This document shows, piece by piece, positions 1-8,863 of a stretch of 64,000 bases of DNA. Position 1 is the stretch's first letter. Each line of letters starts with the position of its first letter. The notes beneath the pieces are model-generated. The model had not been told where the DNA came from. It made no database searches and saw only the letters and a program-made list of their open reading frames with translations. This stretch comes from an uncultured Luteimonas sp. (lineage in GTDB: Bacteria > Pseudomonadota > Gammaproteobacteria > Xanthomonadales > Xanthomonadaceae), in contig CAKTDC010000001.1 of NCBI GenBank assembly GCA_934541015.1, forward strand, positions 124,001 through 188,000. The letters are read 5' to 3'. The translations under genes were made by a program, and so were the position numbers.

Positions 1-1446
1 ATCGTCGCCAACCATCCGTCCGGGGCGCTGGACGCGCTGGCGCTGCTCGACTGCGTGGGGCGCGTGCGCAGCGACGTGCGGATCCTGGGCAACGATTTCC
101 TCTCCGGGATCGGTCCGCTCGCGCACCTGCTGCTGCCGGTGCGCATCCTCGGCGGCCGCCCGGCGGCCGAAAGCGTGCGCGCGGTCGAGCAGGCGCTGGA
201 CGCGGACCAGTGCGTGATCCTGTTCCCGGCCGGCGAGGTCTCGCGCCTGTCGCTGGGCGGGATCCGCGACAGCCAGTGGCGCCGCGGCTTCGTGCGCTTC
301 GCCCGCCGCACCTCGGCGCCGGTGCTGCCGGTGCGCGTGCTGGCGCGCAACTCGGCGCTGTTCTACGGCGCATCGGCGCTGTTCAAGCCGGCGGGAACGG
401 CGCTGCTGGCGCGCGAGATGTTCGCGCGCAGGCGGCGGCCGCTGCAGCTGCGGATCGGCGAGCCGCTGCAGCTGGCGCCGGACGGCGATGCCCAGGCGCA
501 GATGCGCGAGGTCAGGCGCGTCCTCTACGCCCTCGGGCGCGGCGGGCACCGGGCGGCGGTCGAGCCGCTGGCGCCGGCGATGGATCCGGCGCGGGTGGCG
601 GCCGGGATCGCCGAGGCCGAACCGCTCGGGCGCACGCCGGACGGCAAGCAGATCCGGCTGGCGCATTGCGCGCCGGATTCGCCCCTGCTGCTGGAAATCG
701 GGCGCCTGCGCGAGCTGACCTTCCGCAGGGTGGGCGAAGGCACCGGCCGCAGCCGCGACCTGGACGCCTTTGATCCGCACTACGGCCACGTGGTGGTCTG
801 GGACGATGCCGCCGCGCGCATCGCCGGTGCCTACCGCATCGCCCGGGGCGCACAGGTGCTGGCGCGACGCGGCCTGGCCGGGCTCTACACCGCCTCGCTG
901 TTCCGCTACTCGGACGAGGCCATCCCGCGCATCGCCCAGGGTCTGGAGCTGGGCCGCAGCTTCGTGGTGCCCGACTACTGGGGAAGCCGCAGTCTCGACT
1001 ACCTGTGGCAGGGGATCGGCGCCTACCTGCTGCGCCATCCGGGCGTGCGCTACCTGTTCGGCGCGGTGTCGATCAGCGCGGCGCTGCCGCCCCCGGCCCG
1101 CGACCAGCTGGTGGCCTACTACCGGCACTACTACGCCTGCGCCCGGGGCCTGGCCGAATCGAACCGGCCGTTCGAGTACTTCGCGGCGCCGCCGTGCTTC
1201 GACGGCATGGACGCGGACACCGCGTTCGAGGTGCTCAAGGCGAACCTGGCCTCGCTCGGCGCTTCGGTGCCCATGCTCTACCGCCAGTACACGGCGCTGT
1301 GCGAGCCGGGCGGCGCGCGCTTCCTCGCCTTCGGCGTCGATCCGGACTTCAGCGACGCCATCGACGGCCTGATCGAGGTCGACCTGCACCGCATCCAGCC
1401 GCGCAAGCGGGACCGCTACCTTCGGCCACAGGGGGAGACAGCATGA
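1..1446 (+). CDS. Fused PlsC-type acyltransferase / OlsB-like GNAT N-acyltransferase, 5' end missing
   Basis: The reading frame is open from base 1, so the true start lies upstream of the window. The first codons read IVANHPSGALDAL, the N-H-P-x-G-x-x-D block that carries the catalytic His-Asp of PlsC-like glycerolipid acyltransferases, and FPAGEVSR near base 225 is the matching FPEGTRS-like block. The second half, from about base 680, resembles the ornithine-lipid/hemolysin GNAT acyltransferase family (E-I-x-x-L-R-x-x-x-F, then LELGRSFVVPDYWGS). The protein is thus a two-domain acyltransferase, with the O-acyltransferase part before the N-acyltransferase part. It probably acts at the inner membrane in lipid synthesis; the acyl acceptor is unknown. 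Its stop overlaps the next start (ATGA), so the two genes are translationally coupled. Confidence 0.85.
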   Translation: MVANHPSGALDALALLDCVGRVRSDVRILGNDFLSGIGPLAHLLLPVRILGGRPAAESVRAVEQALDADQCVILFPAGEVSRLSLGGIRDSQWRRGFVRFARRTSAPVLPVRVLARNSALFYGASALFKPAGTALLAREMFARRRRPLQLRIGEPLQLAPDGDAQAQMREVRRVLYALGRGGHRAAVEPLAPAMDPARVAAGIAEAEPLGRTPDGKQIRLAHCAPDSPLLLEIGRLRELTFRRVGEGTGRSRDLDAFDPHYGHVVVWDDAAARIAGAYRIARGAQVLARRGLAGLYTASLFRYSDEAIPRIAQGLELGRSFVVPDYWGSRSLDYLWQGIGAYLLRHPGVRYLFGAVSISAALPPPARDQLVAYYRHYYACARGLAESNRPFEYFAAPPCFDGMDADTAFEVLKANLASLGASVPMLYRQYTALCEPGGARFLAFGVDPDFSDAIDGLIEVDLHRIQPRKRDRYLRPQGETA

Positions 1447-2264
1447 AATCACCGACGATCGTGCGGCAGCACCGGCGCGCGGTATTCATCTCCGACGTGC
1501 ACCTTGGCTCGCGGCACTGCCATGCCGCGGAGCTGGCGGCGTTCCTGGCGACCCTGCGCTGCGAGCGGCTCTACCTGGTGGGCGACATCGTCGACCTGTG
1601 GTGGATGGCCCGGCGCCGCGCGAGCTGGCACCAGGCGCACAGCGCGGTGGTCGAGGCGCTGCACGCGCTGCGCCGCGCCGGCACCGAGATCATCTACATC
1701 CCCGGCAACCACGATCGCCCGGTGCGCAGCATCTGCGGGCTGGTGCTGCCGGCGGTGCAGGTGCGCCGGCGCGCGATCCACACCACCGCCGACGGCCGCA
1801 GGATGCTGGTGGTGCACGGCGACGACTACGACGGCATCACCCACTTCGGCGGGCTGCAGGAGAAGTTCGGCGACTGGCTGTACTACCGCATCCTCACCGG
1901 CAACCGCCTGTTCAACCTGGTGCGCCAGCGGTTCGGACTGCGCTACTGGTCGCTGTCGGAATTCCTCAAGCGGCAGAGCACCGCGGCCGAGCGCTACATC
2001 GGGCGGTTTGTGCAGGCGGGGCTGGACGATGCCCGCCAGCGCGGGCTCGACGGCATCATCTGCGGCCACATCCACCGCGCCGCCCTGGTCGAACGCGAGG
2101 GCCTGGTCTACGCCAACGACGGCGACTGGGTGGAAAGCCTGACCGCGCTGGTAGAGGAGCCAGACGGCACGCTGCGGCTGCTGTCGCATCGCGGGGAAAC
2201 GATCGCCGAGGTGCCGCCGAGGCTGACGCCGGAGCACGACGGGGAACTGCTCCGCGCCGCCTGA
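1443..2264 (+). CDS. LpxH-like metallophosphoesterase (UDP-2,3-diacylglucosamine hydrolase type)
   Basis: 273 residues. All blocks of the calcineurin-like metallophosphoesterase fold are present: FISDVHLGS (D-x-H), VGDIVDLW (G-D-x-x-D), PGNHD (G-N-H-D), VVHGDDYD and CGHIHRA (G-H-x-H). The spacing and the W after the GD block fit the LpxH group, which cleaves UDP-2,3-diacylglucosamine to lipid X in lipid A synthesis. Other members act on related nucleotide lipids, so the substrate is inferred. The start ATG overlaps the stop of the acyltransferase gene by four bases, and the pairing with a lipid acyltransferase supports a job in envelope lipids. The 108 bases up to the convergent kinase gene hold no gene. 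Confidence 0.85.
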   Translation: MKSPTIVRQHRRAVFISDVHLGSRHCHAAELAAFLATLRCERLYLVGDIVDLWWMARRRASWHQAHSAVVEALHALRRAGTEIIYIPGNHDRPVRSICGLVLPAVQVRRRAIHTTADGRRMLVVHGDDYDGITHFGGLQEKFGDWLYYRILTGNRLFNLVRQRFGLRYWSLSEFLKRQSTAAERYIGRFVQAGLDDARQRGLDGIICGHIHRAALVEREGLVYANDGDWVESLTALVEEPDGTLRLLSHRGETIAEVPPRLTPEHDGELLRAA

Positions 2265-2372
2265 GCGCGCGGGGGAAGATGCCGCAGGCGCTGCCGGTCG
2301 TCCTGGCTGCGGCGGACGCCGCGCTGCTGCAGGGCCGGCGGCGCCTGCCGCATCGGCCGCGGCGCCGCGGCC

Positions 2373-5300
2373 TCAGGGCGTGGCCGACGCGATTGCGCCG
2401 CCGTCGGCGAACTCCGCGGTCGCGGCCAGGATGACCGGCCCGCTGGCGAAGTGTCCGGACGCTTCGAACGAGATCGCCGAGACATCGCGCTGCGGGTGCG
2501 GATTGGCCAGCCTGGGCGCGTAGAGGGTCTGGACATAGCCGTTGGCATGGACGATGCGCCAGCCGATGCGCGCCGAACCGCGGTCGCCGGGATCGTCGTC
2601 GAGGAATTCTACGTCGCGCTGGTGGATGACCGGAATGCGTTCGCGGCTGCCGTCGGCGTAGTGCAGCACCAGCCAGGCGTAGGGCACCCGGTCGGTCCCC
2701 GGCAGCGGGCAGCAGCCCCCCATCAGCAGGTGCAGAGCGTCGAAGCGCGGCCGCGGCGGCGGCACCGGCCGCGAGGTGCCGGGCAGCCCGAGCGCCGCCC
2801 CGGGGGCGTCCTGCATGGTCAGCGAGATCATGCCGGCGATGTCGAAGTCGATGCCCAGCATCCGCTGCAGGCCGATCGGCACCGGAGCCAGCGCACCTTC
2901 ATAGAGCCGGTCGGTGTCGACCGGTTCGTTGTAGGCGGCGCGCAGGTCGACGGTCGCCAGTCCGGGGCCGAGCCGGTCGATGGACGGCGGCGGTGGCGCC
3001 GGCGCCGTTGCCGGCGGCGATGCGGCGGCAACGGGCGCACCCGGATCGCCGGCGCGCAGTTCGGCGCGATGCTGCGCCGGAAGCGCGGTGGCGATCGGGG
3101 CCGCATCCGGATCCGCGTACGCGCCGATGTGGTCGGCGTGGCGCTGGATCTGCGCTACGCTGCGTGTGTCCGGCGCCAGCGACCACCAGACCCAGCGGCC
3201 GTGCCGCGAGCGCGCGAGCAGGGCGTTGCCGTCGCGCGCGAAGCCCAGCTGCGCCACGCTGTCGCCGGGAGGCAGGTGGTCGATGAGTACCGCGCTGGCC
3301 CATTCGCCGCCGAGCCGGTCGGCCAGGAGCATGCCTTCGGATGACGCGCTGGCCAGCCAGCGGCCGTCGGCGCTCGTGGCCTGGGTGAATCCGGTCATGC
3401 CGCCGGCCTGCGGCAGTGGACGCGAGCCGTCCGCGCTGTGGACCCACTGGCCGATGTCGTTGCTCTGCTTCCAGACGGTGAAGTGGTAGTCGCTGCCGTC
3501 GGGCCACAGCCGCGAAAAACGACCGCGGGGCAGGCTTCGCGACAGCAGCACGCGACCGCTCGCGATGTCCACCTCGATCAGCTGCGGGGTCGTCGGCTCG
3601 GTGCCGGACACGAGCAGGGTGGCGCGGGTTCCGCTGCTCGAGATCGCGGCATCGAACACCGGCGTCTCGCCCTCCAGGTCCGAGAGCAGCCGTGCCGATG
3701 CGTTCTGGGTGCTGCGCGCGGCCGCGATGTCCGGGCCGAAGCGCAGCGCCGCACCCCGGGGCGCCAGGGTGTCGGTGTCGCGCACCTGGCTTTCGCCGTA
3801 TCGCCAGTGGATCAGCTGGCGGCCGTCGGCGCTGAAGCGCAGGCCGGCGACCGGCCCGGGCAGGGGCACGTCGCTGGCGAGCGCGGCCCCGGTGTGCAGG
3901 TCGTAGGTGGAGGCGAGTTCGTGGTATCCGCCGTCGTGGTAGCCGCCGATGCTGGCCAGCAATCGCCTCGCGTCCGGGCTGAACGCCACGCGCAGGGGCG
4001 AGCCGGCCATCACGATCGGCGCGAAGCGCGGCGTGCCCGTGCGCCAGTCGAACGCGCGCAGCTCGCGTCCGCTGACCGTGACCACGGTGTCGCCGTCGGG
4101 AGCGAGCGTCGCCAGCGACACCGGTTGCCGGTGCTGCAGCGCCGGCCCGGCGTTGCGTTCGTCGCCGACATCGAGGACGCGGACCGCGCCGGCATCGGCC
4201 ACCGCCACGTGGCGGCCGTCGAAATACAGCTCGTCCACGGCCTGCGCCGAGGCCTGCGCCTGCAGCGGGCGGCCGTCGCGCCAGCGCCACAGCCGCAGTT
4301 CGCCGTTGCGGCTGATGCTGGCGGCGAGGTTGGCGGCAGGCGCGCAGGCGGCGGCGTTGCGCGGCAGCGCCCGGCCGAAGCCGAACTGCGTCACCGGCGT
4401 GCGCGCGGCCGCGATCCGCACGCCCAGGTCGATGTCGTCGGGCCCGGGCAACTGCCAGAGCAGCGCGTCGTCGGCTGCGAAGGCGAAAACGGTGCCCGCC
4501 GCGGCATCGCCCTGCAGCCTGCCCGGATGGATGACGCGCGCGGAAGGAAGCGGACCGCCGCGGCCGCTGGCGACGTCCCACAGGAACACGCGGCCGCCGG
4601 CGCCGGCCAGCAGCCAGCGGCCGTCGTCGCTGAAGGCCAGCGCGCCGATGGGATCGGACGGCAGCGGGCGCAGCTCGCGCATCGCCGGGCGCGCGCTGTC
4701 GAGCAGCCGCACCGTGCCGTCCGCATGGCCGAGCGCGAGCAGGTCGCCGCCGGGCTGCGCCGCCCAGTGGTACGGTCCGGCGACGGCTTCGAACTGGTGC
4801 TCGAAGCGCGGCTCGAGGGTGCGGGTGTCGAGCAGCGCGATCCGGTGCTGCATGCTGAAGGCGATGAAGCGGCCGCCGTCGCCGATCAGCCAGCTCCCGG
4901 CCAGACCCGCCATCCGCGGCGGCGACAGCGCCCGCCAGCCGTCGACGCGGAAGAACACGGTGTCCCCGCGCTGGTTGCGGAGCAGGGCGTGGCTGCCGTC
5001 GGCGGCGTAGCTGGCGTCGACGAAATCCGGGAACACTTCCGCCGGCGGCGCCACCACCGCGCCGCTGCCGGCGTCGAGCAGGACGTTGTTGCGGCCGTGG
5101 GGGATCAGGAAGGTCGGCGGCTCCAGGGTCGCGGTGACCAGGTATCGCCCGTCGGCGCTGAAGCGCAGCCGCGAGACCGGCAGGCGCACGGCGCGAAAAT
5201 GCGTGTGCTCCGCGGTCGCGGCCTGCCACAGCAGCCGGCCGTCGTCGACCGCGTACATCCGCACCTGCTCATCGAGGTCGACCACGGCGACGCGCCGGCC

Positions 5301-6680
5301 GTCGGCGTCCAGATCGATCGCGCGGCCGACGCTGCCGGTGGCGATGGCGTCGATCAGCCGCGCGCCGCTGCGCTCGAGCGTGCCCAGGCGCAGCCGTTCG
5401 AGCGCGATGCCGGCAGCGTCGCCGTGTGCCTCGCGCTCGCGCAGGTTGTCCAGCAGCAGCGGCAGCGCCTCGATGCTGCGGCCTTCGGACACCAGCCGCC
5501 ATGCGGCGTCGCCACGCGTGCGCCAGGTCTGTTCGCGCGATGCCGCGGCGCTGTCTTCGGCGCGCTCGCGCTGGATCAGCGCGAGGCCAAGTCCGGCCAC
5601 CAGCGCCAGCACGCCCAGGCCGATCGCGCCTGCAAGCCTGGGTTCGCGCCGCGCCCAGCGGTACATCCGCTGCGCCGGACTGAGCGGCCGCACGCTGACC
5701 GCGCGGCCCTCGAGGAATCGGCCCAGATCGTCCGCCAGCGCGCCGGCGCTCGGGTAGCGGTTGCCGGGCTCCTTGGCCAGGCACCTGAGGCAGATCGCCT
5801 CGAGGTCGCGCGGCAGGTCGGGGCGGTAGCGACGTGGATTGCGCAGGCGCCCGCCCAGCACCAGCGACAGGGTCTCCTCGGGCGAGGACGCTTCGAACGG
5901 CGGCTGCCCGGTGATCAGTTCGTACAGGATCGCGCCCAGCCCGTAGATGTCGGTGGCCACGCTGAGCTTGTGCCGGCGCAGTTCGATCTGCTCGGGCGCC
6001 ATGTAGCTTGGCGTGCCGGACACCTCGGTGGCGTCGGTGGCCCGGGTGCTGTCGATGCGCCTGGCCAGCCCGAAATCGGCGACCCGCGGTTCGCCATCCT
6101 GGTCGATCAGCACGTTGCCCGGCTTGAGATCCAGGTGCAGCACGCCCAGCCGGTGCGCGTAGTGCAGCGCCTCGGCGATCGTGCGCACCAGCCGCGCCGC
6201 CTGCCGCGGCGGCAGCGCTCCGCTCCGCGACAGGTATTGCGCCAGGTTGTCGCCGTGCACCAGGGTCATGGAGAAGTAGTTGAGCTCGTCGCGGCTTCCG
6301 ATCTCGTGGATGGCGACGATATTCGGGTGCTGCAGGCGCGCGGCCGACTGCGCTTCGCGCCGGAAGCGCTCGATGAAGTCGGCGGAAGCCCAGGGCCCGG
6401 CCGAGAGCAGCTTCACCGCCACCTCGCGGTCCAGGCTCTTCTGCCGGGCCCTGTAGACCACGCCCATGCCGCCGGCGCCCAGCTGTTCGAGCAGCTCGTA
6501 GTCGCCGAAGTTGCGCTGCTCGGGATCCGACAGGTCCAGCTCCAGCGCTTCCATCGACAGGAAGGCGAGATGGCGGGAGGTGGCCGAGGCCGCCGGCGGC
6601 GCTGCGCTGGCGTGTCCGAACGCCAGCGCGGCCAGGCCGGCCAGGCCGTCGCCGGGCGGGGTGCCGGGTTCGGCCTTCAT
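2373..6680 (-). CDS. Membrane Ser/Thr protein kinase with large beta-propeller-like sensor
   Basis: 1435 residues. An N-terminal Hanks-type kinase domain spans about residues 60-325: glycine loop GAGGMG, ATP lysine K90 in VAVK, E109, catalytic loop HLDLKPGN (H182, D184; Leu replaces the usual Arg, so this is a non-RD type), DFG at 202-204 and APE at 228-230. One membrane segment follows at about 349-370. The next ~800 residues contain many short blocks of the type F-S-x-D-G-R-x-L, as in WD40/propeller repeats. The last ~250 residues form a Pro/Ala-rich linker and a probable beta-sandwich. The kinase would sit inside and the propeller in the periplasm. Its start overlaps the stop of the sigma factor gene (ATGA), so kinase and sigma factor are coupled. 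Confidence 0.9.
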   Translation of the reverse strand: MKAEPGTPPGDGLAGLAALAFGHASAAPPAASATSRHLAFLSMEALELDLSDPEQRNFGDYELLEQLGAGGMGVVYRARQKSLDREVAVKLLSAGPWASADFIERFRREAQSAARLQHPNIVAIHEIGSRDELNYFSMTLVHGDNLAQYLSRSGALPPRQAARLVRTIAEALHYAHRLGVLHLDLKPGNVLIDQDGEPRVADFGLARRIDSTRATDATEVSGTPSYMAPEQIELRRHKLSVATDIYGLGAILYELITGQPPFEASSPEETLSLVLGGRLRNPRRYRPDLPRDLEAICLRCLAKEPGNRYPSAGALADDLGRFLEGRAVSVRPLSPAQRMYRWARREPRLAGAIGLGVLALVAGLGLALIQRERAEDSAAASREQTWRTRGDAAWRLVSEGRSIEALPLLLDNLREREAHGDAAGIALERLRLGTLERSGARLIDAIATGSVGRAIDLDADGRRVAVVDLDEQVRMYAVDDGRLLWQAATAEHTHFRAVRLPVSRLRFSADGRYLVTATLEPPTFLIPHGRNNVLLDAGSGAVVAPPAEVFPDFVDASYAADGSHALLRNQRGDTVFFRVDGWRALSPPRMAGLAGSWLIGDGGRFIAFSMQHRIALLDTRTLEPRFEHQFEAVAGPYHWAAQPGGDLLALGHADGTVRLLDSARPAMRELRPLPSDPIGALAFSDDGRWLLAGAGGRVFLWDVASGRGGPLPSARVIHPGRLQGDAAAGTVFAFAADDALLWQLPGPDDIDLGVRIAAARTPVTQFGFGRALPRNAAACAPAANLAASISRNGELRLWRWRDGRPLQAQASAQAVDELYFDGRHVAVADAGAVRVLDVGDERNAGPALQHRQPVSLATLAPDGDTVVTVSGRELRAFDWRTGTPRFAPIVMAGSPLRVAFSPDARRLLASIGGYHDGGYHELASTYDLHTGAALASDVPLPGPVAGLRFSADGRQLIHWRYGESQVRDTDTLAPRGAALRFGPDIAAARSTQNASARLLSDLEGETPVFDAAISSSGTRATLLVSGTEPTTPQLIEVDIASGRVLLSRSLPRGRFSRLWPDGSDYHFTVWKQSNDIGQWVHSADGSRPLPQAGGMTGFTQATSADGRWLASASSEGMLLADRLGGEWASAVLIDHLPPGDSVAQLGFARDGNALLARSRHGRWVWWSLAPDTRSVAQIQRHADHIGAYADPDAAPIATALPAQHRAELRAGDPGAPVAAASPPATAPAPPPPSIDRLGPGLATVDLRAAYNEPVDTDRLYEGALAPVPIGLQRMLGIDFDIAGMISLTMQDAPGAALGLPGTSRPVPPPRPRFDALHLLMGGCCPLPGTDRVPYAWLVLHYADGSRERIPVIHQRDVEFLDDDPGDRGSARIGWRIVHANGYVQTLYAPRLANPHPQRDVSAISFEASGHFASGPVILAATAEFADGGAIASATP

Positions 6681-7405
6681 TGCAGGATCGCCAGCAGCTC
6701 GGAGCGTTCCCGCGCCATGGCCTCGGCCCCGGTCACGGTGTGCGCCAGCTCCTGCTCCACCAGCTCCTGGAAGCGCTGGCGCAGCCGCTTCAGCGCGATC
6801 GCCAGCACCAGCGGCCGCGTCGCCAGTTCGCGCGCGAGCGGCTCGAGCGTGCCTGCCTCCGGCTGCGTGCCGAGCAGCGGCGCCAGCGCCTCGAACATCG
6901 CTTCACGGCCGGCGTGCGCGGCCTCCATGCGCAGCCGGCGGTGCGCGCCCGCGATCAGCGCCAGCGCGTAGCTGCGCTGGAACGCCTGCTGCGGCGACAT
7001 CGCCTCTGTTTCATCGCGGTGGCGGCGCTCGAGTTCGGCGACATCCGGCCGCATGGAGATCTCCGCATCCGCCGGCGCCGCATCCCGGCGCCAGTCGGTG
7101 GACAGGAACCGGTGCAGCGAATCGAGCAGGTATTCCCGGAACGTCGGCCATTCGCGGGCGCCCGAGAGCGGGGCGCGCGCATGCAGCAGGTCCTCGAAGA
7201 ATGCAGCGGTGATGTCGTCGGCCACTGCGGGCGGGTGGCTGCAGCGGCGCAGATAGGTGTAGACCGGGTACCAGTACTGCAGGCACAGCTCGAGCAGCGA
7301 GGAACGTGCGCGGGCCGGGTCGGCGCCGCCCGCCCGGCCCACGAGGGTCCAGCGCGTGGCCGCAAACCGTGGCGTGCCTGGCAGTGGCGTTCCCGCGTGT
7401 TGCAC
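6677..7405 (-). CDS. ECF-like RNA polymerase sigma factor, kinase-linked
   Basis: 242 residues, starting with GTG; a GGAGGG sequence lies about 5-10 bases before it and fixes this start. The N-terminal part FAATRWTLVGRAG and the region around VADDITAAFFEDLLHA match the sigma-2 region of the ECF-like family common beside Ser/Thr kinases in Planctomycetes and some Proteobacteria. The C-terminal third (LARELATRPLVLAIALKRLR) is the sigma-4-like helix-turn-helix. The usual acidic D-A-E-D of region 2.2 is reduced to V-A-D-D. In kinase-linked ECFs such as Vibrio EcfP this surface is restored by phosphorylation, so control by the adjoining kinase is plausible but inferred. It overlaps the kinase gene by four bases. 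Confidence 0.82.
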   Translation of the reverse strand: MQHAGTPLPGTPRFAATRWTLVGRAGGADPARARSSLLELCLQYWYPVYTYLRRCSHPPAVADDITAAFFEDLLHARAPLSGAREWPTFREYLLDSLHRFLSTDWRRDAAPADAEISMRPDVAELERRHRDETEAMSPQQAFQRSYALALIAGAHRRLRMEAAHAGREAMFEALAPLLGTQPEAGTLEPLARELATRPLVLAIALKRLRQRFQELVEQELAHTVTGAEAMARERSELLAILQ

Positions 7406-7441
7406 CGTTGCCCTCCGATGGAAGCGCGGTCGGCGTGGAGG

Positions 7442-8158
7442 TCAAGCGGTCGCGCCGGACCGCTCCCGGCCTGCCAGCGCCTTGCGCAGCATGCCCATCT
7501 CGATTTCAAGCGTGGCGTCGTCGTCCACGGTGTCCTGCAGTTCGCGGCGGACCATGTCGCGCAGCCGGTTGCGCAGCCGGTGGATGGCGACAGCCAGCGT
7601 GTTGCGGCGCATCTCCAGCTGTTCGGCCAGCACCGCGTACTCGCTCTGGTCGGGGGGTTCGAGCAGGAACGGGCTGACTTTCTCGAACAGCGTGGCCTTG
7701 CCCGCGCCGACCGCCTCCGCGCGCAGGCGCTCGACCGCGCGGGAGATCACGGTGAGTGCATAGTCGCGCTCGAACACCGACTCCGGGGATGCCGGACTGT
7801 CGTCACCGGGATCGGGCTCCAGCTCCGGCTCCAGCGGCACGATCAGGCGGTCGCCGCCGCGCTTGAGCGCGTGTTCGCGCTCGCGCTCGTTGGCCAGGAA
7901 GTGCTTGAGCGCGGTCAGCAGGAAGGTGCGGAAGCGGCCGCGGGCCGGGTCCGCCACCGCATGGGTCCGCCGCAGCAGCAGCTGTTCGAAGAACGCCTGG
8001 GCCAGGTCGTCGGCGTCGCTGGGCGCGTGGCCCCGTGCGCGCAGGTAGGCCACGACGGGTGAGCGATAGGTGCGGCAGAGCGCTTCCAGCGCGGCGCGAC
8101 CGCTTTCCGTCTGCGGCCGGGTCCCGATCACCAGACTCCAGCGCGTGGTCCGGAACAT
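7442..8158 (-). CDS. ECF-like RNA polymerase sigma factor, second copy
   Basis: 238 residues. I chose the ATG at 8158 because a GGGGAG ribosome site lies nine bases before it and homology to the neighbouring sigma factor begins there (FRTTRWSLVIG against FAATRWTLVG); the open frame upstream has no family features. Sigma-2 reads SDADDLAQAFFEQLLL and is followed by RGRFRTFLLTALKHFLANE; the sigma-4-like part is LAEQLEMRRNTLAVAIHRLR. Unlike its neighbour it keeps the acidic D-A-D-D core. It lies 36 bases before the second sigma gene, so the order sigma - sigma - kinase is probably one operon read leftwards. Confidence 0.82.
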   Translation of the reverse strand: MFRTTRWSLVIGTRPQTESGRAALEALCRTYRSPVVAYLRARGHAPSDADDLAQAFFEQLLLRRTHAVADPARGRFRTFLLTALKHFLANEREREHALKRGGDRLIVPLEPELEPDPGDDSPASPESVFERDYALTVISRAVERLRAEAVGAGKATLFEKVSPFLLEPPDQSEYAVLAEQLEMRRNTLAVAIHRLRNRLRDMVRRELQDTVDDDATLEIEMGMLRKALAGRERSGATA

Positions 8159-8393
8159 GCGGTGTGGCTCCCCGGCGTAACGTGTGGTTGAACGTATCGG
8201 GTGCGTCGGAACGGACACGGCGGAGCGGATGGGCGAGGAAGCCGCCGGCGTGCGCAGGAGAGAGACTGCGCGCGCCGGCGGAAATCGGTCGCCCGCTCCG
8301 CGTGTGCCTGATCGCACCGGCGGACGGCGGTCGCATCGGTCCCGCGATGCCCGGCGACCGGGCCTGCGGGAACGGTGTGGTGCCGCGGTGCGA

Positions 8394-8756
8394 TCACGGC
8401 GTCGGCGCAGCGGCCATGGTGCGCCAGGTCGTGCCGGTGCCGTCCTGCCGGTACAGCGGGATCGGCCGACCGGCCATCAGGTCCTGGTAGCGCTCCTCGC
8501 CCAGGGCCGAGCGGAACTGCTGCTGGGTCCGGTTGAAGCTGACGCGGTACTCGGCGTGGCCGCTGTGTGCGCCCAGCACCATGCGCACCTGGCGCTGCTC
8601 CAGCCCGGTCTCCTTCGCCAGCTGGCGGACGGTGATGTAGCCGGCCGAGCCGGGGGCGCTGACCACAACCGGGATCTCGGGCTGTTCGGCGGCGTGTGCG
8701 GACAGGGACAGGGTGGCGCTGGTGAGCAGGGCCAGCAGGATCGGTCGGGTGTTCAT
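8394..8756 (-). CDS. Small exported protein with helix-turn-helix-like motif (paralog of 9999-10304)
   Basis: 120 residues; family not recognised. The first ~23 residues look like a Sec signal peptide ending in AHA-A. After it comes ITVRQLAKETGLEQRQVRMV, which looks like a DNA-binding helix-turn-helix of the LacI type, then an unknown C-terminal part with Q-x-x-F-R-S-A-L-G and a D-L-M-A-G-x-P-I block. A second protein at 9999-10304 has the same start (MNTR), the same motif (Q-V-R-M-V-L) and the same later pattern, so the two are duplicates. GGAGAC eight to ten bases ahead supports the start. A DNA-binding role would not fit export, so the helices may bind something else. No function is proposed. 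Confidence 0.7.
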   Translation of the reverse strand: MNTRPILLALLTSATLSLSAHAAEQPEIPVVVSAPGSAGYITVRQLAKETGLEQRQVRMVLGAHSGHAEYRVSFNRTQQQFRSALGEERYQDLMAGRPIPLYRQDGTGTTWRTMAAAPTP

Positions 8757-8863
8757 GGAGGGTCTCCTGGGAAGGGGCGCTGCGGCGGCGATTGCCGTGC
8801 AACCCCTGATTCAGGATTTCCGCCGCGCGATTACAGGCCGGTCGCGACCGGTAGCATCGCGGC

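Noticed and set aside
3438..6971. Long open frame of 1177 codons opposite the kinase gene
   Set aside because: It is an antisense shadow in GC-rich DNA: low-complexity Arg/Ala/Gln-rich product without domain motifs, while the other strand codes for a clear kinase and propeller.
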